A DNA stretch of 64,000 bases from Lichenicoccus sp964247695. GTDB taxonomy: Bacteria > Pseudomonadota > Alphaproteobacteria > Acetobacterales > Acetobacteraceae. The position numbers were made by a program, and so were the translations under genes. The stretch is taken from assembly GCA_964247695.1 (NCBI GenBank), contig CAXTVI010000025.1, forward strand, positions 1 through 64,000, read 5' to 3'. The notes below the pieces were generated by a model. The model had not been told where the DNA came from, did not search any database, and saw only the letters and a program-made list of their open reading frames with translations. Position 1 is the first letter of the stretch. Every line of letters begins with the position of its first letter. Positions 53,761-62,816 of this stretch are shown here, piece by piece.

Positions 53761-55239
53761 GTGGCCGCCCAGACCAAGGCGGCCGCGCGCCTGCTTCGCC
53801 GCGCCGACATCCTGTCGGGGCGCGGCCGCCTGGAGGAGGCGCTCGAGGTCTGCCGGCAGGCGTTAACCGCCGATCAGGGCTTGGTCGAGATCTACCGCCG
53901 CATCGGTGCCCTCTGCGTCCTGCTGCACCAGCCGCAGGCGGCGGTGGACGCGCTCGACATCGCCCTGGCCCTCGAACCCGGGGACACCGCAGCGCTCTCC
54001 AACCTGGGTGCCGCCCTGCGCGCGCTCGGTCGCCCGCAGGACGCGGTGCAGCGGCTGCTTGCAGCCCTGCAGATCGGCCAGACCCCCTCCGCCTGGTTCA
54101 ACCTCGGGATCGCGTATGCCGACCTGTCCCGCTGGGAGGATGCGGTTGTCTGCCACCGGCGCGTCCTGCAGGCTGCCCCGACCCACCACAGGGCCGCCGC
54201 CGCCCTGGGGCTTGCGCTGGTGGCGCTGGGCCGTGCGACTGAAGCGTCCGGTGTGCTCGAGCAAGCCCTGGCGACGGCGCCGCAGCAGGCTCAACTGCAT
54301 ACGGTGCTCGCACAGGCCCTGCTGATGCGGGGGGACCTCGCCCGCGGCTGGCGCGAGTTCGAATGGCGCTGGGCGGTCCCCGGGAATGTCGCCAATCACC
54401 GCCATGCCGGGCATCCGCTCTGGCTCGGCGAGCCACTCGCCGGCCGCCGCCTGCTGCTCCATGCCGAACAAGGCCTCGGCGATACGCTGCAGATGTGCCG
54501 CTATGTGCCATCAGTCCGGGACGCCGCTCATGTCGTGCTGGAAGTGCAGCCGGGCCTGGCGCGGCTGCTCGAGACGCTAGCCGCGCCATCCGGTGCCACG
54601 CTGCAGGTGGTGCCGCGCGGCGCTCCGCTGCCGCCCTTCGACCTGCAAACTCCGATGATGAGCCTGCCGCTCGCCTGCGGTAGCCGCCGCCCGGAGGATG
54701 TCCCGCGCCAGGTGCCCTATCTGCGAGCGGTCGCCGATGATGTTGCACGCTGGGCTCGGGAACTGCCCGCAGGACCCGGTCGCAGGATCGGCCTGTGCTG
54801 GTCGAGCGGCGTGCGTCCCGATCTGGTCAGTCGCATCATCCACGCCCGCAAGTCGATGCCGCTCGCGCTGCTGGCGCCCCTCGCCGGCGTCGCGGAGTGC
54901 CGCTTCGTGTCATTGCAGAAAGGCGAGGCATCCGTTGAGCTGCGCGCGCCGCCATTCGAAATCCTCGATTGCTCCGGCCTGATGACCGACTTCGCGCAGA
55001 CCGCCGCGGCGATCCGCAACCTCGACCTGGTGATCACCGTCGATACCGCAGTGGCGCACCTCGCCGGCGCCTTGGGGGCGCCGGTATGGCTGCTCAACCG
55101 TCACGATGCCGATTGGCGCTGGTCAAACGCGCATCGCGATGCCCCTTGGTATCCGACCTTGCGCCAGTTCCGGCAGCCTGCGCCGGGAGACTGGGCTGGC
55201 GTGGTCGAACACGTGGCCGCCGCGCTGAAGAGCGCCTGA
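53761..55239 (+). CDS. TPR-repeat glycosyltransferase (GT9-like)
   Basis: A 492-residue protein. The first ~200 residues are tetratricopeptide repeats (for example YRRIGALCVLLHQPQAAVDA, WFNLGIAYADLSRWEDAVVC). The C-terminal half resembles heptosyltransferase-like GT9 domains: GRRLLLHAEQGLGDTLQMCR, RIGLCWSSGV and LVITVDTAVAHLAGALGAPV. It starts with GTG directly after the reductase stop. Glycosyl acceptor and donor are unknown. Confidence 0.85.
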   Translation: MAAQTKAAARLLRRADILSGRGRLEEALEVCRQALTADQGLVEIYRRIGALCVLLHQPQAAVDALDIALALEPGDTAALSNLGAALRALGRPQDAVQRLLAALQIGQTPSAWFNLGIAYADLSRWEDAVVCHRRVLQAAPTHHRAAAALGLALVALGRATEASGVLEQALATAPQQAQLHTVLAQALLMRGDLARGWREFEWRWAVPGNVANHRHAGHPLWLGEPLAGRRLLLHAEQGLGDTLQMCRYVPSVRDAAHVVLEVQPGLARLLETLAAPSGATLQVVPRGAPLPPFDLQTPMMSLPLACGSRRPEDVPRQVPYLRAVADDVARWARELPAGPGRRIGLCWSSGVRPDLVSRIIHARKSMPLALLAPLAGVAECRFVSLQKGEASVELRAPPFEILDCSGLMTDFAQTAAAIRNLDLVITVDTAVAHLAGALGAPVWLLNRHDADWRWSNAHRDAPWYPTLRQFRQPAPGDWAGVVEHVAAALKSA

Positions 55240-55317
55240 ACCGCCGGATTATCCGGCATTCGGCGTTTCCATCTTGAGACTGACAAGGCCGGCCAGATTT
55301 ACCGAGGATCAGCCTCG

Positions 55318-55731
55318 ATGAAAATCCTGCCCGGCTCGCTCCCGCTCTGCCTGGCCGCAGCCCTTGCTCTCGCCGGATGCGGCGCCACGATGACGGTCGC
55401 GCCGCCGACCCTGACGAGCGCCACTGCCCTCAACAACGGCAAGCGTATTCCCACCACGACATTCACCGTGCAGGACAGGGTGATCCAGCTTGTCGACTTC
55501 TCGTGGCCGGATCCACGGGAGGACGGCGGAACCCACAACTGCCGGTGGAAATGGTTTCGCGGGACGACGCTCCTGTCCGAAACGCCGGTCAAGCACCTGG
55601 AATTTCAGACGACACCCTGGACGCTGCGCAGCGCGCGCTCGGCGGCGACGCTTGGCACCGGCAACTTCACCGTCGAGACGATCGTCGACGGCAACGTCGT
55701 CGCCACCAGCGCTTTCACGATCACCGGCTGA
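55318..55731 (+). CDS. Hypothetical lipoprotein
   Basis: A 137-residue protein with a lipoprotein signal (LAAALALAGC; cysteine at residue 21). The remainder looks like a small beta domain with paired tryptophans (FSWPDPREDGG, CRWKWFRGTTLLS). No family is recognised with confidence. It converges with the aldehyde dehydrogenase gene, 20 bases apart. Confidence 0.75.
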   Translation: MKILPGSLPLCLAAALALAGCGATMTVAPPTLTSATALNNGKRIPTTTFTVQDRVIQLVDFSWPDPREDGGTHNCRWKWFRGTTLLSETPVKHLEFQTTPWTLRSARSAATLGTGNFTVETIVDGNVVATSAFTITG

Positions 55732-55751
55732 CGAACCGCACGGCTCCGCGG

Positions 55752-57335
55752 CTACTCGCGTCCCGGCTTGCCTTCGACCATGCGGGGCAGGCCAAGCGGA
55801 TTGCCGTCGCGCAGGCTCTCCGGCAGCAGGGCCTGCGGCAGGTCCTGGTAGCTGACCGGGCGCAGGAACCGGCGGATCGCCAGGCTGCCGACCGAGGTGC
55901 TGCGGCCGTCGGAGGTGGCCGGGAACGGACCGCCATGCACCATGGCATGCGAAACCTCGACGCCGGTGCCGAAGCCGTTGACCAGGATGCGGCCGACCTT
56001 GCTCTCGAGCAGCGGCAACAGGCTGCGTGCCGCCTCATGGTCCGCCTCGGTAATGTGCAGGGCGGCGGTCAACTGCCCCTCCAGGGCCTCGATCACCTGG
56101 CGCAGCGCTGCGAGGTCCGGGCAGCGCACGACGAGTCCGCTGGCGCCGAACACCTCCTCCTGCAGTTCGTGATGCGCCAGGAACTCGGCGGCGGTGGTCT
56201 CGAAAAGGGCCGCCTGCCCCGCGGTGGTACCCCCCTGCTTGCCGCGCGCCAGGGTCTGCACCCCTGCATGTCCGGCAAGCTTGGCCACGGCGCCGTCATA
56301 GGCGGTGTGGATGCCGGGCGTCAGCATCGTCGCCGCCGCGGAGGCGCCGATCGCCTCGGACGCCGCGGCTATGAAACCGTCCAGCCCCTCCCCCTCCAGG
56401 GCGAGGATCAGTCCGGGATTGGTGCAGAACTGGCCGGCGCCGAGGGTCAGCGATGCGGCGAAGGCGACGCCGATCGCAGCCCCGCGTGCAGCCAGCGCCC
56501 CGTGCAGCAGGATCACCGGGTTGATGCTGCTCATCTCGGCATAGACCGGGATCGGCTCGGGACGGCCCTGCGCCACCTTCATCAGCGCAGTGCCGCCGGC
56601 GCGCGAGCCGGTGAAGCCGACTGCCTTGATGCGCGCATCCGCCACCAGCGCCTGGGCGGCACCCGTGCCTTCGGTGAAAATCAGCGAGAACACGCCGCCC
56701 GGGAGTGCGGCATCGGCGACCGCCTTGGCCACCGCCTGCCCGACCAGCTCGGACGTGCCGGGATGCGCCTGGTGCGCCTTCACGATCACCGGACAGCCGG
56801 CCGCCAGCGCCGAGGCGGTGTCGCCGCCGGCCACCGAGAAAGCGAGCGGGAAGTTGCTGGCGCCGAACACCGCGACCGGGCCGAGCGGGATGTTGCGCAG
56901 CCGCAGGTCGACGCGCGGCAGCGGGGAGCGGTCGGGCAGCGCCGGGTCGATACGCAGATCCAGGAACGAGCCCTCGCGCAGCACCGAGGCGAACAGCCGC
57001 AACTGGCCGGCGGTGCGCGCCCGCTCGCCTTCGAGGCGCGGGCGTGGCAGGCCGGTTTCGAGCATGCTCCGCTCGATCAGCGCGTCGCCGAGCCCCTCGA
57101 TGTTGGTGGCGATTGCCTCGAGGAAGGCAGCGCGTTGCGCGAGGCTGGTGTCCCGGTAGGCCTCGAACGCCGCGTGCGCCGCGGCACAGGCCGCCTGCAC
57201 CTGGGCCGGGCTGGCGCCCCCGAAGGCCGGCTCGATCGTCGAGCCGGTGGCCGCGGCGATTCCGTGGACGGCGCCCTGCGTGCCCTGCTCGAAGCGGCCC
57301 GCGATCAGCAGGTTCCCGGTGATGGATCCAGACAT
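55752..57335 (-). CDS. Alpha-ketoglutaric semialdehyde dehydrogenase type aldehyde dehydrogenase
   Basis: A 527-residue NAD(P)-dependent aldehyde dehydrogenase. Features are GPVAVFGASNFPLAFSVAGG, GFTGSRAGGTALM, the glutamate in AEMSSINPV and the catalytic cysteine in GAGQFCTNPGL. The pattern fits 2,5-dioxopentanoate dehydrogenases of sugar-acid or hydroxyproline breakdown. No partner genes lie next to it, so the physiological substrate is inferred. ATG 57335 is used; another ATG lies six bases upstream. Confidence 0.85.
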   Translation of the reverse strand: MSGSITGNLLIAGRFEQGTQGAVHGIAAATGSTIEPAFGGASPAQVQAACAAAHAAFEAYRDTSLAQRAAFLEAIATNIEGLGDALIERSMLETGLPRPRLEGERARTAGQLRLFASVLREGSFLDLRIDPALPDRSPLPRVDLRLRNIPLGPVAVFGASNFPLAFSVAGGDTASALAAGCPVIVKAHQAHPGTSELVGQAVAKAVADAALPGGVFSLIFTEGTGAAQALVADARIKAVGFTGSRAGGTALMKVAQGRPEPIPVYAEMSSINPVILLHGALAARGAAIGVAFAASLTLGAGQFCTNPGLILALEGEGLDGFIAAASEAIGASAAATMLTPGIHTAYDGAVAKLAGHAGVQTLARGKQGGTTAGQAALFETTAAEFLAHHELQEEVFGASGLVVRCPDLAALRQVIEALEGQLTAALHITEADHEAARSLLPLLESKVGRILVNGFGTGVEVSHAMVHGGPFPATSDGRSTSVGSLAIRRFLRPVSYQDLPQALLPESLRDGNPLGLPRMVEGKPGRE

Positions 57336-57428
57336 GCGCATCGTCCCCGTCGATTGATGCCGATGAAATGCGCCCCCGGGTCTTGGGGCGCAAGTCCGGC
57401 TGCGCAAGGTCGGCCGGACCTTTGCAGG

Positions 57429-59180
57429 CTACTGGAAGGGCAGATAGCGGAAGCTGAAATACACCATGTTCTCGTCGGTCTTCGGACTGCCGCCGACGCC
57501 CTCGAAGGCCGTCTTGCGGGTGTAGGAATATTGCACGCCGGTCTGCATGGTGCCGAAATCGCCCTTCAGGAAGCGCCACCAGGCGCCGACCGTGCCCTGC
57601 ACCACGCCCGAGGTGTTGGCCGTGCAGGGTTCCACCAGCGTCGTGGCGATCGGCTGCTCGGTGTTGCAGCCGGCATTGCTGTAGAGCGGACTGCCGTAGC
57701 CGTAGCCCTTCTTGCCCTCGGTATAGGCCTCGCGGTGCGTGATCTGCTCGGTGCCGACATAGCTGTACAGGTCGATGCTCTTCACCGGATGCGCGACCGC
57801 GCCGACCATGGCGATGACTTCCGGCAGCGGCAGCGGCGCGCCGGTGCGCGAGAAGGTCGCATCCGGCAGCCCGACCGAGCCGTAGCGACCGATGCCCTCG
57901 CCGATCAGTACGTTGCCCTGCAGGTCGAGGCGCCCCTTGATCACCGGCAGGATGGCGCCGGCGCCACCGCCGCCCGCCAGCACCGTATGGTTGTCGCCAT
58001 TGCCGACCACGGTCGTGCGGTCGTGCAGGAAGCGGGCAAGACCGAACGCCTCGTAGTGGCCCCAGCCCGGATCGGCCGTGCCCTTGAGGATCACGTCGGG
58101 TGCGATGTCGTCCGAATAGCTCGTATCGGGGTTCAGCGTGCCGCTGCCGGTATTGGTGGCATCGATGGTGCCGACGAGCGAGCCGGTGCCGTTGCCGCCG
58201 GTGAAGTAGCTCGCCTGCGGGCTCTCGAACGACAGGCCCAGATCGAACCTGTCGTTGTCGAAGCCCTTGACGAAGCGGAGCTGCGCGTTGCGGGTCCAGG
58301 CAAAGCCCGGCACGTACTGCGCGTCGATGGTGAGCGGGATGTCCTCCAGGCGCGGCGTGATGCCGATCTTGTTCATGGTCAGCAGCGACCAGGCCTGGCC
58401 GCCGAGGATATAGAAATCCCAGTCCGTGCGGGCGTAGGTGGCGTAGATCTGGCGATCACGCAGCACGTAGCTGTTGCTCTCCGTGCTGTTCGAGCCCGAG
58501 CCCGAGCCCAGGAAGTCCGCCTCGTAGTAGGCGCTCAGCTTGGTAACGCTGTCCGGGTCGCCCTCGGCCAGCAGCGAGAGACGGCTCTGCCGCGCGGATT
58601 CGCGGAACTCAGGGGTGTGGTAGTTCGGGCTGCTGGCGTATGGAATGCTGTTGTTGAAGTTGCTGCCGATATCCAGCGTCTCGTTGCGCGTCCGTGTCAC
58701 GGCCTCCGCCGCAATGAAGCCGCCAAGCGTGATGCGTATGCCGGCAAGCTCGAACTGCCCCTGCCTGAGCTTCGGGCCTGGATACAGCACCGGCGTCGGC
58801 ACGCCGTCGACAGAGACGTATGGACCGTATTTCGGGATCGTCCCGGCGCCGGCGAGGTTCACGCTGTAGCCCGGCGGCGCCGATAGCGCCTGCGGCGCCA
58901 TCGGCTGGCCCAATGCATTGGTGCGGCGCTCGGAGAGCGACATCGCCTGCTGGTTGGCGGCCGCCGCCTCGGCGCGGGCGGCGCGCACGTCGGCATCGCG
59001 CTGCACCAGGCTGTGCTTCATGCGACCGAGCTCGCCCTGCAACTGGCGGATCTGCTTCTCGATGGAGCTGATCTGGCTACCGGTATCGTCGGCCCGCGCC
59101 GGCAGGCTGCCCGCGACGGCTGCACCCGTAAGCGCCGTTGCTGCCAACAGGCCGGCCTTCGGGAAGCATCTCTTTATCAT
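57429..59180 (-). CDS. Outer-membrane porin, probable PhoB target
   Basis: A 583-residue outer-membrane protein. It has a signal peptide (KAGLLAATALTGAAVAGSLPARA), a short N-terminal coiled coil (SSIEKQIRQLQGELGRMKHS) and a long Gly/aromatic-rich beta-barrel part (LGLSFESPQASYFTGG, SFRYLPFQ at the end). It resembles other uncharacterised porins rather than OprP. ATG 59180 precedes the signal directly. A PHO box about 100 bases upstream suggests induction when phosphate is low. Confidence 0.82.
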   Translation of the reverse strand: MIKRCFPKAGLLAATALTGAAVAGSLPARADDTGSQISSIEKQIRQLQGELGRMKHSLVQRDADVRAARAEAAAANQQAMSLSERRTNALGQPMAPQALSAPPGYSVNLAGAGTIPKYGPYVSVDGVPTPVLYPGPKLRQGQFELAGIRITLGGFIAAEAVTRTRNETLDIGSNFNNSIPYASSPNYHTPEFRESARQSRLSLLAEGDPDSVTKLSAYYEADFLGSGSGSNSTESNSYVLRDRQIYATYARTDWDFYILGGQAWSLLTMNKIGITPRLEDIPLTIDAQYVPGFAWTRNAQLRFVKGFDNDRFDLGLSFESPQASYFTGGNGTGSLVGTIDATNTGSGTLNPDTSYSDDIAPDVILKGTADPGWGHYEAFGLARFLHDRTTVVGNGDNHTVLAGGGGAGAILPVIKGRLDLQGNVLIGEGIGRYGSVGLPDATFSRTGAPLPLPEVIAMVGAVAHPVKSIDLYSYVGTEQITHREAYTEGKKGYGYGSPLYSNAGCNTEQPIATTLVEPCTANTSGVVQGTVGAWWRFLKGDFGTMQTGVQYSYTRKTAFEGVGGSPKTDENMVYFSFRYLPFQ

Positions 59181-59227
59181 GCTGAGTTTCCGTGCCCGGC
59201 AGGGACCCCCCCCCACCGTTCGGGCGC

Positions 59228-59254
59228 GTTCTCAATAATGTTTTGAGTTCTCAA
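59228..59254 (-). promoter_or_regulatory. Direct repeat in the porin leader
   Basis: TTGAGAAC (reverse strand) occurs twice, at 59247-59254 and 59228-59235, with a 19-base period, and CTCAA/TTGAG also pair as an inverted repeat. The site lies between the PHO box and the porin ATG and could bind a second regulator. Confidence 0.35.
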
Positions 59255-59282
59255 CGTATCGCGATGATTTGCTTACCGTTGG

Positions 59283-59300
59283 ACGACAGTTTCATGACAG
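59283..59300 (-). promoter_or_regulatory. PHO box for the porin gene
   Basis: On the reverse strand the sequence is CTGTCAT-GAAA-CTGTCGT: two 7-base half sites with the expected 11-base spacing of the PhoB site (consensus CTGTCAT-N4-CTGTCAT). Only one base in the second half differs. It covers the phoR stop codon and points to the porin start at 59180. Confidence 0.7.
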
Positions 59301-60386
59301 TGCCGCCGGCAGCCACACGCTGAACAGGCTACCACTCCCCGGGCTGCTCTCGATGAGCAACCGGCCTGCATGCCGCCCGACGATGTGCTTCACGATGGCA
59401 AGCCCAAGGCCGCTGCCGATGCGTCCCGCCTGCCCTTCCTCGACCCGGTAGAAGCGTTCGGTCAGCCTCGGCAAATGATGCTCCGCGATACCCGGCCCAT
59501 CATCGCGCACCGACAGCACCACGCCCTGCGCGGCCGGCCACGCACCGCCCTGCGCCGCGCGCGCCGACAGCGTGATCACGTGCGATGCGTATTTCAGCGC
59601 GTTGTCGAGCAGGTTCTGCAGCACCTGGGCGATCTGGTCGGCGTCGCCGCGCACCGGCGGCAGGCTGTCCGCGAGATCGAGCTTCAATTCGACCTGCCGC
59701 CCGGCCATAAGCGGCTCGAAGCCGTCGGCCACGGTCGCCACCAGCGTGGCCAGCACCACCCTGCTACGCGGCCGCTCGTGCTCCATGAGCTGGATGCGCG
59801 ACAGGCTCATCAGGTTGTCGATCAGCCGGCGCATGCGGGCCGCTTGCGCCTGCATGATCGCCAGGAAGCGCCGCTGCGCCTGCGGATCGTCGGCCGCCGG
59901 GCCGAGCAGCGTGTCGATGAAGCCGATCAGGCTGGCAAGCGGCGTGCGCAGCTCGTGGCTGGCGTTGGCGATGAAGTCCGCGCGCATGCGCTCGACCGCC
60001 TCCTGCTGGGTGTGGTCGGCCAGGGCCAGCACCAGCAGGTCGGGCGCGATATGCGGCACGACGCGCAACGAGATTCGAAGTGCGCGCGCCACCGGGACAT
60101 CCATCCTGACGATCGCGGTGATGGTCTCGCCGCCCTCTAGGCGCGCGAAGGTGTCGTCGAGCACCGGGTGGCGCAGCAGCGCCGGAACCACGTCGCCGAA
60201 CGAGTCCCGCACCGCCTGGTTCGCGTGGATCAGCGACCCCTGGCGGTCGACCAGCAGCATCGGGCAGGGCAGCGACTCGATCACATAGCCGAGGCCGGCG
60301 GATGGCTCCGATGCAAGGCCCGGCTCCGGCGCCGGGAGCGGTCCGGCAACCGGCCGGCTCCGCGCGCGGGCCGGCCAGAGCCGCAC
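59292..60386 (-). CDS. phoR: Phosphate regulon sensor kinase PhoR
   Basis: A histidine kinase with a PAS domain (VIESLPCPMLLVDRQGSLIH), H-box FIANASHELRTPLASLIGF, NLLDNALKYASH, RDDGPGI and GSGLGLAIVKHIVGRHAG. The GTG at 60386 is the first canonical start. The frame continues upstream into a hydrophobic stretch (LPLAAAAFIGGYCV) and reaches a CTG (60455) that overlaps the phoB stop, so the real protein may be 23 residues longer. It works with PhoB and, with PhoU and Pst, reports phosphate. Confidence 0.9.
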   Translation of the reverse strand: MRLWPARARSRPVAGPLPAPEPGLASEPSAGLGYVIESLPCPMLLVDRQGSLIHANQAVRDSFGDVVPALLRHPVLDDTFARLEGGETITAIVRMDVPVARALRISLRVVPHIAPDLLVLALADHTQQEAVERMRADFIANASHELRTPLASLIGFIDTLLGPAADDPQAQRRFLAIMQAQAARMRRLIDNLMSLSRIQLMEHERPRSRVVLATLVATVADGFEPLMAGRQVELKLDLADSLPPVRGDADQIAQVLQNLLDNALKYASHVITLSARAAQGGAWPAAQGVVLSVRDDGPGIAEHHLPRLTERFYRVEEGQAGRIGSGLGLAIVKHIVGRHAGRLLIESSPGSGSLFSVWLPAALS

Positions 60387-60451
60387 GCAATAGCCACCGA
60401 TGAAGGCAGCCGCCGCGAGCGGCAGGTCGATCTGCAGTAAGCGGTCGATGA

Positions 60452-61207
60452 TCAGCTCTGCTCGACGTCCAGCGCGTAGCCCGCCGAGCGCACCGTGCGC
60501 ACTAGGTCCGCCTCGCCCGGCGCGTTCAGTGCCTTGCGCAGCCTGCGGATATGCACATCCACCGTGCGCGCCTCGACATGGATGTCCGCGCCCCAGACCG
60601 CGTCGAGCAGGTCCTCGCGCGAGAACACGCGGCGCGGATGGCGCAGCAGGAACTCGAGCAGCCGATACTCGGTTGGTCCCAGATGCACCGGCCGGCCGTT
60701 GCGCTGCACCCGGTGCTCTCCAGGGTCCATGACGATGTCGTGGAACTGCATCGTCCGCCCGGCCGGCTGCGGCTGCGCGCGCCTTAGCAACGCCCGCATG
60801 CGCGCGGTCAGCGCCTCCACCGAGAACGGCTTGGTGATGTAGTCGTCCGCACCCGTGTTGAGGCCGCGGATGGAATCCTGCTCCTCCATGCGCGCGGTGA
60901 TCATGATCACCGGGAGGTCGCGCGTCTGCGGGCGCCGGCGTATCTGCCGGCAGACCTCGAGGCCGGACAGGCTCGGCAGCATCCAGTCGAGCAGCACGAT
61001 ATCAGGGGAGAACTCCACAACGCGCAGCAGCGCCTCCTGGCCGTCGCCAGCCTCGTCGACGAGGTAGCCGAGCTTCTCCAGATTGTAGCGCAGCATCACG
61101 GCCAGGGCCGGGTCGTCCTCGACCACCAGCACGCGCGGCTTCTGCGCATCGTCACGTGAGGTCGCCACGTCGCTCCTGTACAGGCTGTCGGTTGTGGACT
61201 GCATCAC
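60452..61207 (-). CDS. phoB: Phosphate regulon response regulator PhoB
   Basis: A 251-residue OmpR-type regulator. The receiver has VLVVEDDPALAVML, the phosphoacceptor in IVLLDWMLPSL and the lysine in YITKPFS. The DNA-binding half has LGPTEYRLLEFLLRHP and VDVHIRRLRKAL, which match PhoB. GTG 61207 follows the phoU stop without a gap; ATG 61204 is the next codon. It should bind the PHO box at 59283-59300. Confidence 0.95.
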   Translation of the reverse strand: MMQSTTDSLYRSDVATSRDDAQKPRVLVVEDDPALAVMLRYNLEKLGYLVDEAGDGQEALLRVVEFSPDIVLLDWMLPSLSGLEVCRQIRRRPQTRDLPVIMITARMEEQDSIRGLNTGADDYITKPFSVEALTARMRALLRRAQPQPAGRTMQFHDIVMDPGEHRVQRNGRPVHLGPTEYRLLEFLLRHPRRVFSREDLLDAVWGADIHVEARTVDVHIRRLRKALNAPGEADLVRTVRSAGYALDVEQS

Positions 61208-61954
61208 CTATTCTCCCGGTTCGCCCGTCTCGTCCTGTTCCGCGCCATAGACACGGTCCTGCGCGGACGCGCCGCGCGGCCGTGCCGCCGGCAGCATTTC
61301 GCCCGTCACCGAGTAGTGCACCTGCTCGGCGATGTTGGTGCAGTGGTCGCCGATGCGCTCGAGGTTCTTGGCGATGAACAGCAGGTGCGTGCAGGAGGTG
61401 ATGTTGCGCGGATCCTCCATCATGTAGGTGACGAGCTCGCGGAACATCGAGTTGTACAGCTCGTCCACGGCCTTGTCGGAGTGCCAGACCTCGATCGCCT
61501 TGGCCTCGTCGTTCTGGCTGAGCGCGTCGATTGCCAGCCGCAGGCTCTCCTGCACCAGCCGGCCCATGTTGCGCAGCGCGCCGAGCGCCAGTCCGGCATC
61601 GCCCGCACCGATGCGCAGGGAGCGCTTGGCGATGTTGGCGGCATAGTCGCCGATCCGCTCCAGGTCGCTGGTGACCTTCAGCGCGGAGACGATCTCGCGC
61701 AGGTCCTGCGCCATCGGCGCGCGCAGCGCCAGCATGCGGATCGCGCGGCCCTCGACCTCGCGTTCCACCGCATCGACGTCCGGATCCTGCTCCATCGCGA
61801 GCTGCGCCGCCTCGCCGTCCCGGTTCAGGACGGCGGCGAGCGCATTCGCGGTCTGGCTCTCCACCATGCCGCCCATGCGCGCCATCATCGCGCGCAGCTG
61901 GTTCAGCTCCTGCTCGTAGCTGCGGACAATTCGCCGTGGATCGTTGCTGCTCAT
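61208..61954 (-). CDS. phoU: Phosphate transport regulator PhoU
   Basis: A 248-residue helical protein with the two PhoU repeats: ALRAPMAQDLREIVSALKVT with SDLERIGDYAANIA in the first and FIAKNLERIGDHCTNIAEQV in the second. It connects the Pst transporter to PhoR. ATG 61954 (MSSNDPRR) is chosen over the in-frame ATG at 61969, which lies only one base from the pstB stop. Confidence 0.95.
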   Translation of the reverse strand: MSSNDPRRIVRSYEQELNQLRAMMARMGGMVESQTANALAAVLNRDGEAAQLAMEQDPDVDAVEREVEGRAIRMLALRAPMAQDLREIVSALKVTSDLERIGDYAANIAKRSLRIGAGDAGLALGALRNMGRLVQESLRLAIDALSQNDEAKAIEVWHSDKAVDELYNSMFRELVTYMMEDPRNITSCTHLLFIAKNLERIGDHCTNIAEQVHYSVTGEMLPAARPRGASAQDRVYGAEQDETGEPGE

Positions 61955-61970
61955 GGCGCGAACTTTCAAA

Positions 61971-62816
61971 TTACCCGAATCGGCCGGTGATGTAGTCCTG
62001 CGTGCGCTTCTCGCGCGGCGCGGTGAACAGCTTGTCGGCGGACGCGAGCTCGACCAGCTCTCCCATGTAGAGGAACGCCACCTGGTCGGCGCAGCGCGCG
62101 GCCTGCTGCAGGTTGTGGGTAACGATGGCGATGGTGAAATCCACCTTCAGCTCGTCGAGCAGCTCCTCGATGCGCGCGGTGCTGATCGGGTCCAGCGCCG
62201 AGGTCGGCTCGTCGAGCAGGATCACCTCGGGACGGGTCGCGATCGTGCGCGCGATGCACAGGCGTTGCTGCTGGCCACCGGACAGCGCCGACGCCGGCGC
62301 GCGCAGCCGGTCGCGGACCTCGGCCCATAGCGCCACCCGGCGCAGCGCGTCCTCGACGCGCGCCTCCATCGCGCTGCGGTCGAGGCTTTCGTGCAGCTTC
62401 ACCCCGAAGGCGACATTGTCGAACACCGACATCGGGAACGGCGTCGGCTTCTGGAACACCATGCCGACGCGCGAGCGCAGCGCATTCGTGTCGGTGCCGG
62501 AAGCGATGATGTTCTGGCCGTCGAGCAGCACCTCGCCGGTGGCGCGCTGGCCCGGATAGAGGTCGTACATGCGGTTCAGCACGCGCAGCAGCGTCGATTT
62601 TCCGCATCCCGAGGGTCCGATCAGCCCGGTGACGCGCTGCTCCGGCAGGTCGATCGAGATGTTCTTCAGCGCGTGGGTGGCGCCATAGTAGAAATCCAGG
62701 GACCGCAGGCTGAACATCGCCCGCGTGGCCGTGGCAGCGGGTGCCGCACCGCGTGTCGTCGAGAACGAGACCCCTTGCCGGCGTGCGGCGGTCTCGTTGC
62801 CGGTCTGCTCGTTCAT
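61971..62816 (-). CDS. pstB: Phosphate ABC transporter ATP-binding protein PstB
   Basis: A 281-residue ABC ATPase. Walker A is GPSGCGKST, the signature ALSGGQQQRL and Walker B VILLDEPTSALDP, followed by the H-loop IVTHNLQQAARC. VFQKPTPFPMSVFDNVAFG is typical of PstB. The ATG overlaps the pstA stop by four bases. An extra ~35 residues precede the ATPase domain. Confidence 0.96.
   Translation of the reverse strand: MNEQTGNETAARRQGVSFSTTRGAAPAATATRAMFSLRSLDFYYGATHALKNISIDLPEQRVTGLIGPSGCGKSTLLRVLNRMYDLYPGQRATGEVLLDGQNIIASGTDTNALRSRVGMVFQKPTPFPMSVFDNVAFGVKLHESLDRSAMEARVEDALRRVALWAEVRDRLRAPASALSGGQQQRLCIARTIATRPEVILLDEPTSALDPISTARIEELLDELKVDFTIAIVTHNLQQAARCADQVAFLYMGELVELASADKLFTAPREKRTQDYITGRFG

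Noticed and set aside
55377..58886. Plus-strand frame of more than 1100 codons across the dehydrogenase and porin genes
   Set aside because: Shadow of two well-supported minus-strand genes; it begins inside the lipoprotein gene and shows no domain.
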